Assembly (NCBI GenBank): GCA_033557465.1
Contig: CM066033.1
Location: 905,164,808 to 905,228,807, forward strand
Direction of reading: 5' to 3'
Source: Ichthyophis bannanicus
Lineage: Eukaryota; Chordata; Amphibia; Gymnophiona; Ichthyophiidae
DNA: 64,000 nt
Within the stretch, counting starts at the first letter, position 1. Each line of letters opens with the position of its first letter. The notes under the pieces were generated by a model that saw nothing but the letters and a program-made list of their open reading frames with translations, made no database searches and was not told the origin of the DNA. Positions 9,826-21,023 of this stretch are shown in pieces. The translations under genes and the position numbers were made by a program.

Positions 9826-11204
9826 TATTGAAAACTAACCCCTATAAAGTGAACCTAAAACTGTATCCTAATATAAAAGATCACTTGCTATGTCCCATAT
9901 GTGATATCAAAACATGTTCTGAACAGTGAAGTTTAACCGAAATTTGAATTTTTTGTCGGATCGTCTGTCGTGAGGATGTGACTACACACTCAAATGACAG
10001 ACCCTCCTTTAATTCAACTTTTTAAAAAAAGGTCAGTTCGACCTAAATATGCTGGAGGCTATGAATAGCCCAAAAAGGACAAGCCCCTGCATAAACAAAA
10101 TGCTAAAGTGCATAATATGAAAACGTTCTTCTTCAGAAACAAATCTGCAATTATTTAAACATAGAAGCAAAAGCTTAGCTGAGCTCAAAAATGTCCAATG
10201 GGCTAGGCTTGCCGATATGAGGATTCTGTGAGGATTCTGTGGGATCTCCAACTGATGAATTTCCACGGATTCTCCCAAACACGATATCTTAAAATTGGTC
10301 TGCCTCCTCAAATGACACCAGCAAACCCTCAAACCCACAAATAAGCCCGCTAATTAATCTTCTATGGACGATCAAGCAAGGGTTGGGTTATCTTGCGACA
10401 CAAACCGTTGTGTTTCAAGCCTGCTGTGATACTGGCTCTTTTTCGAGCTAAACCCATCCCATTTCCTGTTCTGTTCCAACACTTGATGACATCATCATTG
10501 TGTACAGGAACTAAAGATGACGTCTGCAACACAAAATCTGAAGTTCATTTAATTGACCACCATTCAGTCTCTGCATTCATACCAAAGGGAGTAACTGTAC
10601 GTAGAGTGAAAATCCATCGTTGTTCACGCTGATGTAATAAAGCGCGTCGGTCCCCTCCTCTCGCTAGTGGAGGCACCCTATCCAAAATCGTCCATCGTAA
10701 CTGTGAAAAACTGTGAGAATTAGACAAACAGTGATGGACTATAGGGGCTGTCAAGGTTTTAGTATTAATGCGCGATCTATGCTCCTGTAAACGTTTACGG
10801 ATAGAACGTGTAGTCATGCCCACGTAGAATAGCTGGCAGGGACATATAATTAAATAGACCACATGATCAGAAGTACAATCTGTGATATGACGGTGACTAT
10901 ATTGAATCTGGGTATGAGGATCTTGCCATTCTATCCCATCTAATGTAGTGGAACACATGTCACAAGTGCCACAAGCAGTATGACTTCCTAGAGACCGCTC
11001 CCCTGTTTGAATATAAGTGGCATGAACCACTCTATCAGCGATATTAGCTCCTCTACGGTAAGCTAAGCGTAGAGGTTTCTGAAAACAGGAATGATCAGAC
11101 AGAATATGCCAATGAGAGTGTAAGATTCGTGTAACCTGTGCTGTACAGGGCATGTAAGGAAGTACTCCCACATAAGGTTGCATCTCATCGTTAGAAATGA
11201 GCGG
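9826..11204 (-). mobile_element. Penelope-like element, 5'-truncated
   Basis: The segment separates two halves of the L2-a endonuclease and carries, on the minus strand, the C-terminal GIY-YIG part of a Penelope-like element, followed leftward by about 700 bp of 3' noncoding sequence (9826-10544). The reverse transcriptase is missing, so the copy is truncated at its 5' end near 11204. Limits are good to about 20 bp because they rest on where L2 similarity stops and resumes. Confidence 0.75.
10545..11183 (-). pseudogene. Penelope-like protein C-terminus: linker and GIY-YIG endonuclease
   Basis: The frame is uninterrupted for 212 residues. It starts with the post-RT linker (HSHWHILSDH), has a CxxC zinc motif (CGTCDMC) and then the GIY-YIG nuclease core HVVYLIICPCQLFYVGMT, followed by the Arg helix (RSIRKRLQEHRSRI), a histidine-rich stretch and the conserved Glu region (EQRWIFTL). 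In Penelope-like elements this nuclease nicks DNA for target-primed reverse transcription. Only the reverse transcriptase is absent. The long open frame suggests a fairly young insertion. Confidence 0.85.
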
Positions 11205-12984
11205 TCTCTAGGATTTTTCCTTCCAACAATATGTACCCTTTCCTACTCACTCAGCCGGTCACATTCTCAATCTGATCTTCTCCTCTCCTTCCCTCTCACC
11301 TCATCTCTCTTCCCTTTCCTCTTTCCATTACATGGTCTGACCATTTCTGCATTTTCTTTTTTTTCCCCCCGACACTATCCTGTTCTATCATCCCTTTCTC
11401 ACAGTTCCCCACACCCTTCGGTCCCAGCTTACTCTCGTAACCTATCCTCGGCCACCCTCGAATGTTTCCCAATGGCCCATGAAATATTTACTCCTAACTT
11501 TATCTCACTTTCTTGTTGACATGCAAGCCAATCTCTGGTTCTCCACACTGTCTTCTGCCTTGGATTCTATTGCCCCTCTCCGCCCCCTCAGGAACATTTC
11601 TAGACAATTATCCATGGTTACACCACGGTCTCGTCCTTCATCGCCAGCAGCTACATCGTGCAGAGCATCAGTGATGCAAATATCCTTCTCCTACCACCCT
11701 TCATTACTGTAAGTTTGGTCATCATTATACCACTCTCAAATTCACCTGGCCAAGAAAAACTATTATTCCATTCATCTCCTCCTCTGCAAACTCCTCCCAT
11801 CATTTATACTCTGTCCTTGTGTTTCTCTCCAAATCCTCTACTGTTTTGGTCTCTCCCTCAGACTCTTTGCTGCCTCCATCACAGCACTTTGCTACTTTCT
11901 TCAGCTCTAAAGTTTCCTCCCTACAATCTTCCTTTGAAAACAGCCCTCCACCTCTCTCTACCACCCCTTTCCTTTCCTGAATCCCATGACATAGAAGCTC
12001 CCCCCTTGCCTTCAAGCTCTTCGTTGTCTCATACTTGGTCATCCTTTTCTAAGATTTCTTCCGCTGAACTCAAGGTTATCACCTCATCGCATAAGACAAC
12101 CTCCGCTACCAATCCTATTCCCTCCTCCTGGATTGCTACCCCTTCTCGTGCTTTGCTTCCTGTGGCTCCGTCTATTCTTACCAATAGCCTTACCTCTGGA
12201 GTCTTTCCATCTCCCTAGAAACATGCCATTGTTTGCCCTATTCTTAAAAATGCTTTCCTTGATCCCTCTTCTCCAGCTATTAACCTGTCTCCACACTTCC
12301 TTTTCTTTCTAAGCTACTTGAGAAACTGGTCTTTTCTCAACTTTCTTCTCACCTGGACTATACCCTTGCCCTGCACCCCTGCCAATCTGGATTTTGCCAG
12401 GGTCACAGCACTGAGATTGTCCTTCTCTCCTTCATCAGTGAGTTGCACCAAACCCATGATCGTGGTGAAATCTTGGTGGCAGTTTCTCTTGATCTATCTG
12501 CAGCATTTGATCTTGTCAACCAGTCCATTTTACTTTCTCATCTACGTGTTCTCGGGCTTAGAGGGACTGTCTTCCACTGGTTCCATTCTTTCTTCACAGA
12601 CCGGTCCTTTTCTGTATGTTGTGGTGGCTCTTCATCATCATCTTTACCCTTATCTTGCACCTCTTCTGTTTAATATTTTCATAATCCCTCTAGCCCTTCT
12701 GATCCAGAAACTCAGTATCTCAGCCCATTATTATGCCAATGACATTATCCTGCTTCACCACACTAGCCCAACTGCTCCTGATCTCTCTTCTCTTAATGCC
12801 TGCCTTTCTGCTGTCTCTACCTGGCTATATGATCATTTCCTTTATCGGAATCCCAACAAATCAGCAATTATCTGGTTCATCTTTGGTAGTCCCTTACCCT
12901 CTTTGGCCCCCTCTCTCCCTGGCTCCTTACTTCCTTTAGTCGACTGCATCCAGTACCTGGGTATTATTCTTGACCCTGCACTAA
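11205..12984 (+). pseudogene. L2-a ORF2: endonuclease C-terminus and reverse transcriptase (broken)
   Basis: The endonuclease tail resumes at about 11205 with the THSAGHILNLIFS phrase. The RT begins near 12106 (NPIPSSW). The block HQTHDRGEILVAVSLDLSAAFD reads at 12443-12520, and GTVFHWFHSFF follows. The catalytic box at 12732-12743 reads YAND in place of YADD, so one catalytic Asp is lost. The frame shifts at least twice (near 12440 and 12670). CR1-c cuts the copy at about 12984, right after LGIILDPALK. Confidence 0.8.
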
Positions 12985-14581
12985 AGAACTGAAATATGAG
13001 ATTGCAGACCTGCTATTAGTAATCTGTGAACTTTCATTAAAATCATCTGTAATACCTGAAGATTGGAGGATCGCCAATGTAATGACAATTTTTAAAAAGG
13101 GTTCCAGGAGTGATCCGGGAAACTACAGACTGGTGAGCCTGATGTCAGTACCGGGAAAAATGGTAGAAACCATCATAAAGAACAAGATTACTCAGCATGT
13201 AGATAGTCATGGGCTAATGGGAGACAGCCAACATGGCTTTAGACAAGGAAGATCTTGTCTTACTAATCTGTTATGTTTTTTTGAAGGTGTGAATAAACAG
13301 GTAGACAAAGGTGAGTCAGTTGATATACTGTATCTGGACTTTCAGAAAGCCTTTGACAAGGTCCCTCATCAGAGACTTTTGGCAAAACTAAAAAGTCATG
13401 GGATAGGAGGCAGTGTACTATTGTGGATCGGGAACTGGTTAAAAGATAGAAAGCAGAGGGTAGGGCTAAATGGCCAATTTTCCCAATGGAAAAAGGTGAA
13501 TAGTGGAGTACCCCAGGGATCTGTACTGGGTCTGCTGCTTTTTGGCATATTCATAAATGACCTGGAAAAGGGAATAACTAGTGAGGTTAGCAAATTTGCA
13601 GATGACACAAAACCGTTTAAAGTTGTTAAAATCCAAGGGGATTGCAGAAAACTGCAGGAGGATCTGGATAAATTGGAAGACTGGACATCCAAATGGCAGA
13701 TGAAAATTTAATGTGGACAAGTGCAAGGTTATGCACCTAGGAAAGAACAACCCACACTATGGTTACACGATGCAAGGTTCCACATTGGGAACCACCACCC
13801 AGGAAAAAGATTTAGGCGTCATCGTGGATAACATGTTAAAACCCCCACCCAGTGTGCAGCGGCGGCCAAGAAAGCAAATAGAATGCTAGGTATCATAAGG
13901 AAAGGAATGGAAAATAAAACAAAGGATATTATAATACCTCTGTATCGTTCCATGGTATTACCGCACCTTGAATATTGTGTGCAATTCTGGTTGCCATATC
14001 TTAAAAAGGATATAGCGTTATTAGAAAAGATACAGAGAAGAGCCGCCAAAATGGTAAAGGGGATGGAAGGCTACTCCTATGAAGAGAGACTACAAAGGTT
14101 AGGGCTCTTCAACCTGGAAAAGAGACGGCTGAGGGGAGATATGATAAAGGTCTATAAATTAATGAATGGAGTGGAACAGGTAAACATAGATCAATTGTTT
14201 ACGCTATCAGAATATAGAAAGACTAGGGGACATGTAATGAAGCTACAGGGTAAACTATTTAAGATAAATAGGAGAAAATATTTTTTCACTCAACGTTTAA
14301 TCAAACTCTGGAATTTGTTACCGGAGGATGTAGTAAAGGGCTGTTAGTGTAGCTGGGTTTAAAAAAGGTTTGGACAAGTTCCCGGAGGAAAGGTCCATAA
14401 ACCATTATTAAAAAGGGACCCAGGATATCAATGCTTGACCCAATACAAGCATGGTGTAACCTGTGTCTCTTGGGGATACTGCCAGGTACGTATGACCTAG
14501 ACTGGCCACTGTTGGAAACAGGATACTGGGCTTGATGGACCTTGGTCTGACCCAGTATGGCATATCTTATGTTCTTATGTT
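12985..14581 (+). mobile_element. CR1-c (5'-truncated LINE) inside L2-a
   Basis: CR1 similarity starts abruptly at about 12985 (ELKYEIADLL) and ends at 14581 after the tail repeat CTTATGTTCTTATGTT. L2-a resumes in the next bases. RT and C-terminal domains are present. No target duplication was identified. Confidence 0.85.
13000..14347 (+). pseudogene. CR1-c ORF2: reverse transcriptase and C-terminal domain
   Basis: RT lies in 13082-13711 with the KAFDKVPHQ block, GSVLGLLLFGIFINDL and an intact FADDT at 13597-13611. One base of extra A near 13708 shifts the frame. The post-RT region (EYCVQFWLPYLKKD, then [13 protein letters not shown]) follows at 13883-14347 and ends at an early stop near 14345. 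The 5' truncation removes the endonuclease. Confidence 0.85.
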
Positions 14582-14847
14582 CTATCTTTCCAGGCTCATC
14601 TTTCTTCCCTATCTTGATGCTGCTTTCTTTCACTTCACCAAATACATACAGTACAACTTTCTTTCACCCCACTCTATAATTATTCTGCTTCTTTCATTAG
14701 TCATATCCAAAATTGATTACTGTAACATCATTTATCTTGGTCTCTTCCAGAATCAACTTTACTATTTTCAGCTCATTCAAAATACTGCCATCCATTTACT
14801 TGCTCGTGCCTCAAGATTAGATCATGTCACACCACTCCTTATTAACA
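14582..14847 (+). pseudogene. L2-a ORF2: post-RT fragment
   Basis: This block reads ALVISKIDYCNIIYLGL-like sequence and FQLIQNTAIHLLARA, the standard L2 segment after the reverse transcriptase; compare SRLDYCNVIFANLP in L2-b at 45840-45890. It lies between CR1-c and CR1-d and joins the C-terminal block at 16364. Confidence 0.8.
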
Positions 14848-16363
14848 CAAGGGTGTTGAAAGAACTGAAATATGAGATTGCAGACCTACTGTTACTAATC
14901 TGTGAGCTATCATAAAATCATCTGTAATACCTGAAGACTGGAGTATGGCTAGTGTAATGCCAATTTTTAAAAAGGGGTGATCCGGGAAACTACAGACTGG
15001 TGAGCCTAACGTCAGTACCAGGAAAAATGGTGGAAACCATCATAAAGAACAAAATTATTGAACATGTAGATAGTCATGGCTTAATGGGAGACAGCCAACA
15101 TGGCTTTAGACAAGGAAGGTCTTGCCTTACTAATCTCTTATGTTTTTTTGAAGGTGTGAATAAACAGGTAGACAAAGGTGAGTCGGTTGATATAGTGTAT
15201 CTGGACTTTCAGAAAGCCTTTGACAAGGTCTCTCATCAGAGACGTTTGGCAAAACTAAAAAGTCATGGGATAGGAGGAAGTGTATTATTGTGGATCAGGA
15301 ACAGGTTAAAAGATAGAAAGCAGAGGGTAGGGCTAAATGGCCAATTTTCCCAATGGAGAAAGATGAATAGTGGAGTACCCCAGGGATCTGTGCTGGGTCC
15401 GCTGCTTTTTAACATATTCATAAATGACCCATGAGGATTGTGGAAAATTGCAAGAGGATCTTGATAAATTGGAAGACTGGGCATCCAAATGGCAGATGAA
15501 ATTTAATGTGGACAAGTGCAAAGTTATGCACCTAGGAAAGAAAAACACAAACTATGGTTACACGGATGCAAGGTTCCACATTAGGAACCACCATCCAAGA
15601 AAAAGATTTAGGTGTCATCGTGGATAACATGTTAAAACCTTCCGCCCAGCGTGCAGTGGCAGCCAAGAGAGCAAATAGAATGCTAGGTATCATACGGAAA
15701 GGAATGGAGAATAAAACAAAGGATATTATAATGCCTCTGTATCGTTCCATGGTGCGATCGCACTTTGAATATTGTGTGCAATTCTGGTCGCCATATCTTA
15801 AAAAGGATTATAGCATTATTAGAAAAGGTACAGAGAAGAGCCATCAAAATGGTAAAGGGGATGGAAGGATACCCCTATGAAGAGAGGCTAAAAAGGTTAG
15901 GGCTCTTCAACCTGGAAAAGAGACGGCTGAGTGGAGATATCAATTAATGACTGGAGTGGAACGGGTAAACATAGATTGATTGTTTACGCCATCAAAATAT
16001 AGAAAGGCTAGAGGGCATGCAATGAAGCTACAGGGTAACCGGATTTAAGACTAATAAGAGAAAATATTTTTTCACTTAACGTGTAATCAAACTCTGGAAT
16101 TTGCTACCAGAGGATGTAGTAAAAGCTGTTCATGTAGCCGGGTTTAAAAAAAGGTTTGGACAAGTTCCTGGAGGAAAGGTCCATAAACCATTATTAAAGT
16201 GGACCCAGAATATTCACTGCTTGCCCTAATACAGGCATTGTGGAACCTGTGTCTTTTGGAGAAACTGCTAGGTACTTGTGACCTAAACTGGCCACTGTTG
16301 GAAACAGGATACAGGGCTTGATGGACCTTGGTCTGACTCAGTATGGCATATCTTATGTTCCCT
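14848..16363 (+). mobile_element. CR1-d (5'-truncated LINE) inside L2-a
   Basis: It starts at about 14848 (RVLKELKYEIADLL) and ends at about 16363 after TATGGCATATCTTATGTT. It resembles CR1-c closely and is truncated at nearly the same 5' codon. Several small deletions show it is decayed. Confidence 0.85.
14860..16190 (+). pseudogene. CR1-d ORF2: reverse transcriptase lacking the FADD box
   Basis: The RT reads at 15000-15434 with KAFDKVSHQ and [16 protein letters not shown]. It then jumps at 15430 directly to the region after the active site: about 100 nt including the FADDT box found in CR1-c are gone. The rest (15424-15950) is split over two frames, and the C-terminal domain is eroded after 15947. 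Confidence 0.8.
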
Positions 16364-16785
16364 GTACAGTTCCAACTGCTCATTCTGGTTCACTGTGCTC
16401 TGCATTCTGGTCTTCCCCATTACCTCTCTGACTCTCTTATTCTTCATGCCCCTCATTATGCATGCACCTTCCCTCTGTATACCAAGCACATTTGTCATCC
16501 ACTCGTTCAGCTTCCTTTTATTTCCTCACCCCCGCCCTTTGGAATTCCCTCCCCCTTCTCCTAAAGACCTATCTATTCAACCTTGCCTTTGACCTCCCGT
16601 CTTCCTGAGTATCTTCTCCTGTCTCCATGTATATTTTTTTGTGCTGAATGAGTTTTACTGTCCTATATTTTATGGCATTCCTTTTCTATTTCCGTTTTTA
16701 CTTTTATTTTTAAATTGTACACTGCCTTGCTGCTCACGTGAAGGGCGGTTAAGAAAATCGTAAACAAACATAAATCATAATAAAC
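16364..16785 (+). pseudogene. L2-a ORF2 C-terminus and 3' UTR
   Basis: L2 coding similarity resumes after CR1-d (PHYACTFPLYTKHICHPL-like reading) and ends with the LKTYLFNLAFD-type C-terminus near 16590. The 3' UTR runs through TTGTACACTGCCTTGC and AAGGGCGGTTAAGAAAATCG to an A-rich end near 16785, as in other L2 3' ends. Confidence 0.75.
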
Positions 16786-16795
16786 ATCTGAAAAC

Positions 16796-16922
16796 TGAGA
16801 AGAAGAGTAGCTTAATGGTTAGAGTAACGGGCTGAAAACCAACAAAGTCAGGTTCAAATTCCACTGCTACCTGTCGTGATTTTGGGCAAGTCACTTCATC
16901 CTCCATTGCCTCGGGTACACAC
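16796..16922 (+). mobile_element. tRNA/MIR-like SINE, 5' part
   Basis: The head has RNA polymerase III promoter boxes of tRNA type: A box in TTAATGGTTAGAGTAACGGG and B box GGTTCAAATTCC. It is followed by the phrase GATTTTGGGCAAGTCACTTC, which matches the core seen in MIR-type SINEs. The element continues after the MITE at 17320. It is not a tRNA gene: no clover-leaf 3' half follows. Confidence 0.75.
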
Positions 16923-16925
16923 TTA

Positions 16926-17319
16926 GGGCCCAATATTCAGCAGTGGCAGCTAGTCATTGAAAGTGGCTAGCCATCTCTGCTGAAGACCCAGACGTTCAAT
17001 GCCAGGGCCATATCCAGCCACCATCACTGAATATCCAGGCCATCCAGATAGCAGAAAAGCTAACTAGGCAGCAGTGATATTCAGCCGCAGCTTGGTTAGG
17101 CCACTCTTAACCAGGCGGGGCTGAATATCACTGCTGCCAGGTTATAACTGGGTGCTGCCTCCACTTCACCCCCAGAATGTCCTGATGCTCACCGGCAAGC
17201 AGCAGCACCCAGAGATATTAAGCAGCACTAACTGCGTTGGTGGTTGAATATTCAAGTCACCACAATTAACATGGTTAGCAGGTCTGCTTATCACGTTAAT
17301 CACTTTCAATATCCAGCCC
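16926..17319. mobile_element. Harbinger-like MITE, 394 bp
   Basis: The ends form an imperfect inverted repeat (GGGCCCAATATTCAG at the left; the complement of the right end reads GGGCTGGATATTGAA). TTA triplets flank it at 16923-16925 and 17320-17322, the 3-bp duplication typical of PIF/Harbinger elements. The inside has a further inverted pair (CAGCAGTGATATTCAGC near 17070 and GCTGAATATCACTGCTG near 17122), so the whole can fold into a hairpin. No transposase is encoded. It splits a SINE. Confidence 0.75.
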
Positions 17320-17395
17320 TTAGACTGTAAAGCCCTCTAGGATTAGGAAAATGCCTACTGTTCCTGAATGTAACTTGCATTGGAACTTCTGAGAA
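17320..17395 (+). mobile_element. MIR-like SINE, 3' part
   Basis: After the MITE the text resumes with TAGACTGTAAAGCCCTCTAG, equivalent to the 3' MIR/L2-type segment. With 16796-16922 it forms one SINE of about 200 bp. The 3' limit is approximate. Confidence 0.65.
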
Positions 17396-17984
17396 ATGTG
17401 TGAACTAAAACCATTGCTGCTAAGTCAGTGCATTGTCCTCAATGCAGGTATTTTTAGCCACTTTGAAAGGTGTTGCTCTCGGGGAATGTTTAAGTTAGGG
17501 GAGAAAAGATACACGTGTAGATGGCAACATTTTCAAATTCCTGCATGTACTTTTCCTGCTAAAGTTTATCCTATGGAAAGCAGGTGCAAGTGTCCATGTG
17601 CACTATGTATCCAATACAATTTTCAAAATTCTTTCAAACTCTTTCTGAAAACTGGTGCAAAAATCACAGGAATAAAGTTGGTGAGAACTCTTCACCATGA
17701 AAGCAGTATGGAAATGAACCCTTAAAGCATAATGGGCTTGGGCTGGTGATTTAGGATTGATTGTGCAATATACTTTTGATCTTCGGGCAGGAGAGGCAGT
17801 ATTCACAGCTTCTAGGGAAGGGAGCCTCAGCCAAGTTGCCAGAGTCAGGATTAATGCATACCAGGTTCCAGCTGAACTGTAGTCTGACATCTGACCAAAG
17901 ATTTTTGTTGGGATGGCTGGGCTAGAAAGGTAAGGGGAGAGAATTCAATCATCTCGGCTAGGGAGCGAACCCAAGTCATTTATT

Positions 17985-18080
17985 TGTATGCTTATATACC
18001 GTGGATCCTTTATGTACTCCACAGTTTGCAAAATTACATAAGAAATAATCCATAACATAAAATATAACATACAATAAGGG
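17985..18080 (-). mobile_element. L2-type 3' tail fragment
   Basis: On the minus strand this reads like the L2/SINE 3' end with the GGATCCACGGTATATAAGC phrase and an A-rich tail. The same kind of tail appears at 56814-56990. There is no coding potential. Its limits are soft. Confidence 0.5.
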
Positions 18081-18323
18081 AGTTATTCCGAATGCCGAAT
18101 AGCAGGGTTGGATTTCCAGGATGGACGTCCAACCCTCGTTCGGGCCCTGGATGCAATTCCTTGCACAGCGCTCCCCACATATATAGAGGGTTTGTGCAGA
18201 GGGGGAGGGGGAGGTCTGGAGGCAGAGAGTGGGCAGAGTGGGGTCAGAGCGAAGTGGCCAGACCTCAGAGGGTATTCTGATCAGCCCTCTGTACATCCGG
18301 TGGCCCCTGCTTAGACGCCCGCC

Positions 18324-18348
18324 TTATTCCATCTCGGAGATGGAATAA
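18324..18348. repeat. 25-bp near-perfect palindrome
   Basis: Arms TTATTCCATCTC and GAGATGGAATAA are exact reverse complements around a single G. It could form a short hairpin in DNA or RNA. It lies in unannotated sequence. Confidence 0.8.
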
Positions 18349-19829
18349 GTGCCAGACATGGGGGTATTCCGCCCTGCTGATGACTGCACGCTGCCGCAGT
18401 GGTGCCCCGCTACCTTACTCCAGCCCTGGCTGCACCCACCAAGGGTCGAGCGGTGGGAAGAGCTATGTTTGTGCAGGCGGCATTAGGCCTCACAGTCTGG
18501 ACATGCCGGTGCCATAGCAGTGGGATACCAAGGCACCGGCACACCAGCTGCAGTGCAGGGAGGGCTAGGCATTCAAATCCTGGGATGTTCCCCGCTGCAG
18601 AATTGGGGCCTGTCCAGCCCGTCCAAGTGTCCCAATCCTGTAACTGCAGGAATGTATAGTTCCTGCGGTTGCAGAATCGGGTGACTTTGGGCCAAGTACA
18701 ATTTTTGGACATTCGGATGTCCCTCAATTTGAATTGGCCTCTAGGTGAACAATGAATAAGACATACCAAAATCAAATACATAAAAAAATCACAAATCCCA
18801 CAAACTATAGGCAGTATTTATCAATTAAGGTCCATAGGCAGAAGAGGCTGGTTCTGACTGAGCTGGAAGCCAAAATGAGCAGGAGAAAACTGAGCCTTCC
18901 CAAACTTCTTAAGGATAAATGGGCTTGTAATGATGTGTGGGTCCCTTGTGCCGGGCCGCAGTTGCTATTTGATCTCTCTGGCAGGATAATAAGTCTCTGC
19001 ACTTCTTGGCTAAGTGGTTACATCCTTTGCTCGTCAAGCACATGAGATATTACTGCTCTAGTTATTGATCTGTCAATGATACTGGCTGGGAATTAATTCC
19101 TCCTTTTCACTGTTCATTTGTCAGCATGAGGTTTCTTAAGCACTTTGCTATAACATTTATAAATATCTTAGTCTCCTTAACCTTCAAATACAGGTCAATA
19201 TCCAGGGAAATAGGAAGCAAAATAACAGTTAGGAGTAGTGAAATACCTGGGGAGGACCTAGAAGGGGTGCTTTCTCTTAAACTGATTTTGTCGCAACCCT
19301 ATGCATAAGTGTATGCCCAATAACCTAGGTACAAATAATGCAAATTTATTATGTATACACAGTTTGTCAAATCTGACCTATATGATATATCAGAACCGCA
19401 TAAAATCAGGAGAAAGTATAAAAAAGATCAATATTTCTATTAACAAACAAAAGCATTAAAAAGCAGCAGTACTATCCTAAGAAAGTCAGGAAGTCATTAA
19501 AACAAGATCAGTAATATCCTCCTTTCTTTTTTGATTTTTATTTTGTACTTGAGTATTTAAAACACCATAACACCGCCTTTCCTTTTTTTTTTTTTTTAAA
19601 TCTTTTATTTAAGGCTTTTTCTTTCCTGAATACAGACAACATCAGAAGAAAATATCAAGTATTCAAGATACAATTCAAATAAAGAGTATAAAAGAAAAGA
19701 GAAAATCTAACACATTACGGAGAAACAATCAATAATATAAAGAAAATATCAAAATATATATTAGCAATAAGGAGTTTAACTCCACTTCAGGGAGCACATA
19801 TGAAACAATTATCCCACCCCCTTATTTCT

Positions 19830-20903
19830 CTACCAGTTCCCTATCAAACAGGAATTTCTGTAACTGCTCAACATCAGTGAAAGCAAAATTTTGTCCCTGG
19901 TAAACAACCAGACACTGACAAGGAAATTTTTTTTTAAAAAGGATGTGCCCAAAGCAACTACTCTGGCTCTTAATCCCAAGAACTGTTTGCGCCTAAGCTG
20001 TGTTACTCGACCAACATCAGGAAAGACTTGGAGCTTTAAACCACAAAATAAAGCTTCTCTGCGCTTAAAGTAAGCTCTAAGCACAGATAATTTAATAGAT
20101 TCAGATTCAAACGTCGCAACTAAGGTGCAACGCTTGGATATTAAATCTGTAGAATCCTCCAAGAAAGCAGTTAAGTCTTGACCAACCGACTGAACAGAGG
20201 GTGCAGAAGCCCCCTCTGTAACCGGCGTCAGACCATTAAAGGAAAACACCTGGACTACTTCCACAGAGCCTTTCAATTGCAATATTTCAGAGAAATACTT
20301 CTGGAGTAACATTTTAGGAGCCAGTAGATGCGTTGAGGGAAAATTAAGAAAACGTAGATTCCTAGCCCGATGTTGATTCTCCAACAACTCCACACGATAA
20401 GAAACAGCAGAAATATCTTTAAGTAAAGGGAGAGGAGAGTCAACACGGGCAGGAATCTAAGTCAAAGCATTCAACTGTTGATCAACAATATTAAATCTAT
20501 CAACAACTTTGCCCGTAAAACAGCATAATGATGCAACAGTAGTAGACAAATGTTTATCAATTTGCTGTATAGCAGTCCAGATATCAGCTAATGTTACCTC
20601 CCCAGAGATAGAGGGAGGATTCTGGTCAGAACCAGCTGGACAAACCAGTCTCAGAGGTGAAGCCAAAGGTGCTATAGGAGCCTCTAACAAGGTGGAAGAC
20701 GAAAGGGGCTGGGGGAGGGGGGGCGGTAGCCGGAACTCCGGGCTTAAAGAAGCTCTGTCCGACGAAATATTGACAGGCTGCAGCGACGAGACATGCCTGT
20801 CCATAGGGCCAGTCACTTTACCTCCAACATCCTGATCTCCAACTCCAGATTTAACCCCCGATTTTCCTTTTCGTTTCCCCATGGACACAGCAGGCAACGT
20901 CAA
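19830..20903 (-). pseudogene. L1-type ORF1 protein with one in-frame stop
   Basis: The frame starts at an ATG at 20903. A single TAG at 20457-20459 lies in the same frame as the ATG at 20393, so the protein is broken by one stop only (about 357 codons in all). The N-terminus is Lys/Gly-rich and disordered. A heptad-like stretch follows (20480-20600), then the RRM-like core with RNLRFLNFP, and the C-terminal domain ends in QLRRKQFLGLRARV. L1 ORF1 proteins are trimeric RNA chaperones that coat the element RNA. Confidence 0.8.
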
Positions 20904-21023
20904 GTGCTCTCAAGTGCTTCTCAGGAGCGCCGAAGGAGCGCAAAAGGGGCGTGTCTAGCCCCTTGTGACACGCCCCTTAGGACACGGCCCCGCAAGCCGC
21001 GACTCGCAAGCCGCGAGTAGCGC

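Larger units (their letters stand above)
9048..16785 (+). mobile_element. L2-a LINE, split by three later insertions
   Basis: One L2 copy is spread over four blocks: 9048-9825 (upstream part and endonuclease start), 11205-12984 (endonuclease end and RT), 14582-14847 (post-RT) and 16364-16785 (C-terminus and 3' UTR, ending with GTACACTGCC and an AAACATAAATC-type tail). Each break is filled by another element (a Penelope-like element, CR1-c, CR1-d), and protein similarity resumes after each one. The left limit is uncertain; the first firm L2 signal is near 9415. Confidence 0.8.
17396..19585. other. Gene-free stretch with repeat remnants
   Basis: No coding region could be supported. Visible items are an L2-type 3' tail in reverse orientation at 17985-18080 and a 25-bp palindrome at 18324-18348. 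Short open frames here lack any recognisable motif or supporting context. Confidence 0.5.

Noticed and set aside
16810..16875. Possible tRNA gene
   Set aside because: A and B boxes are present, but the acceptor arms do not pair and a MIR-like core follows; it is a SINE head.
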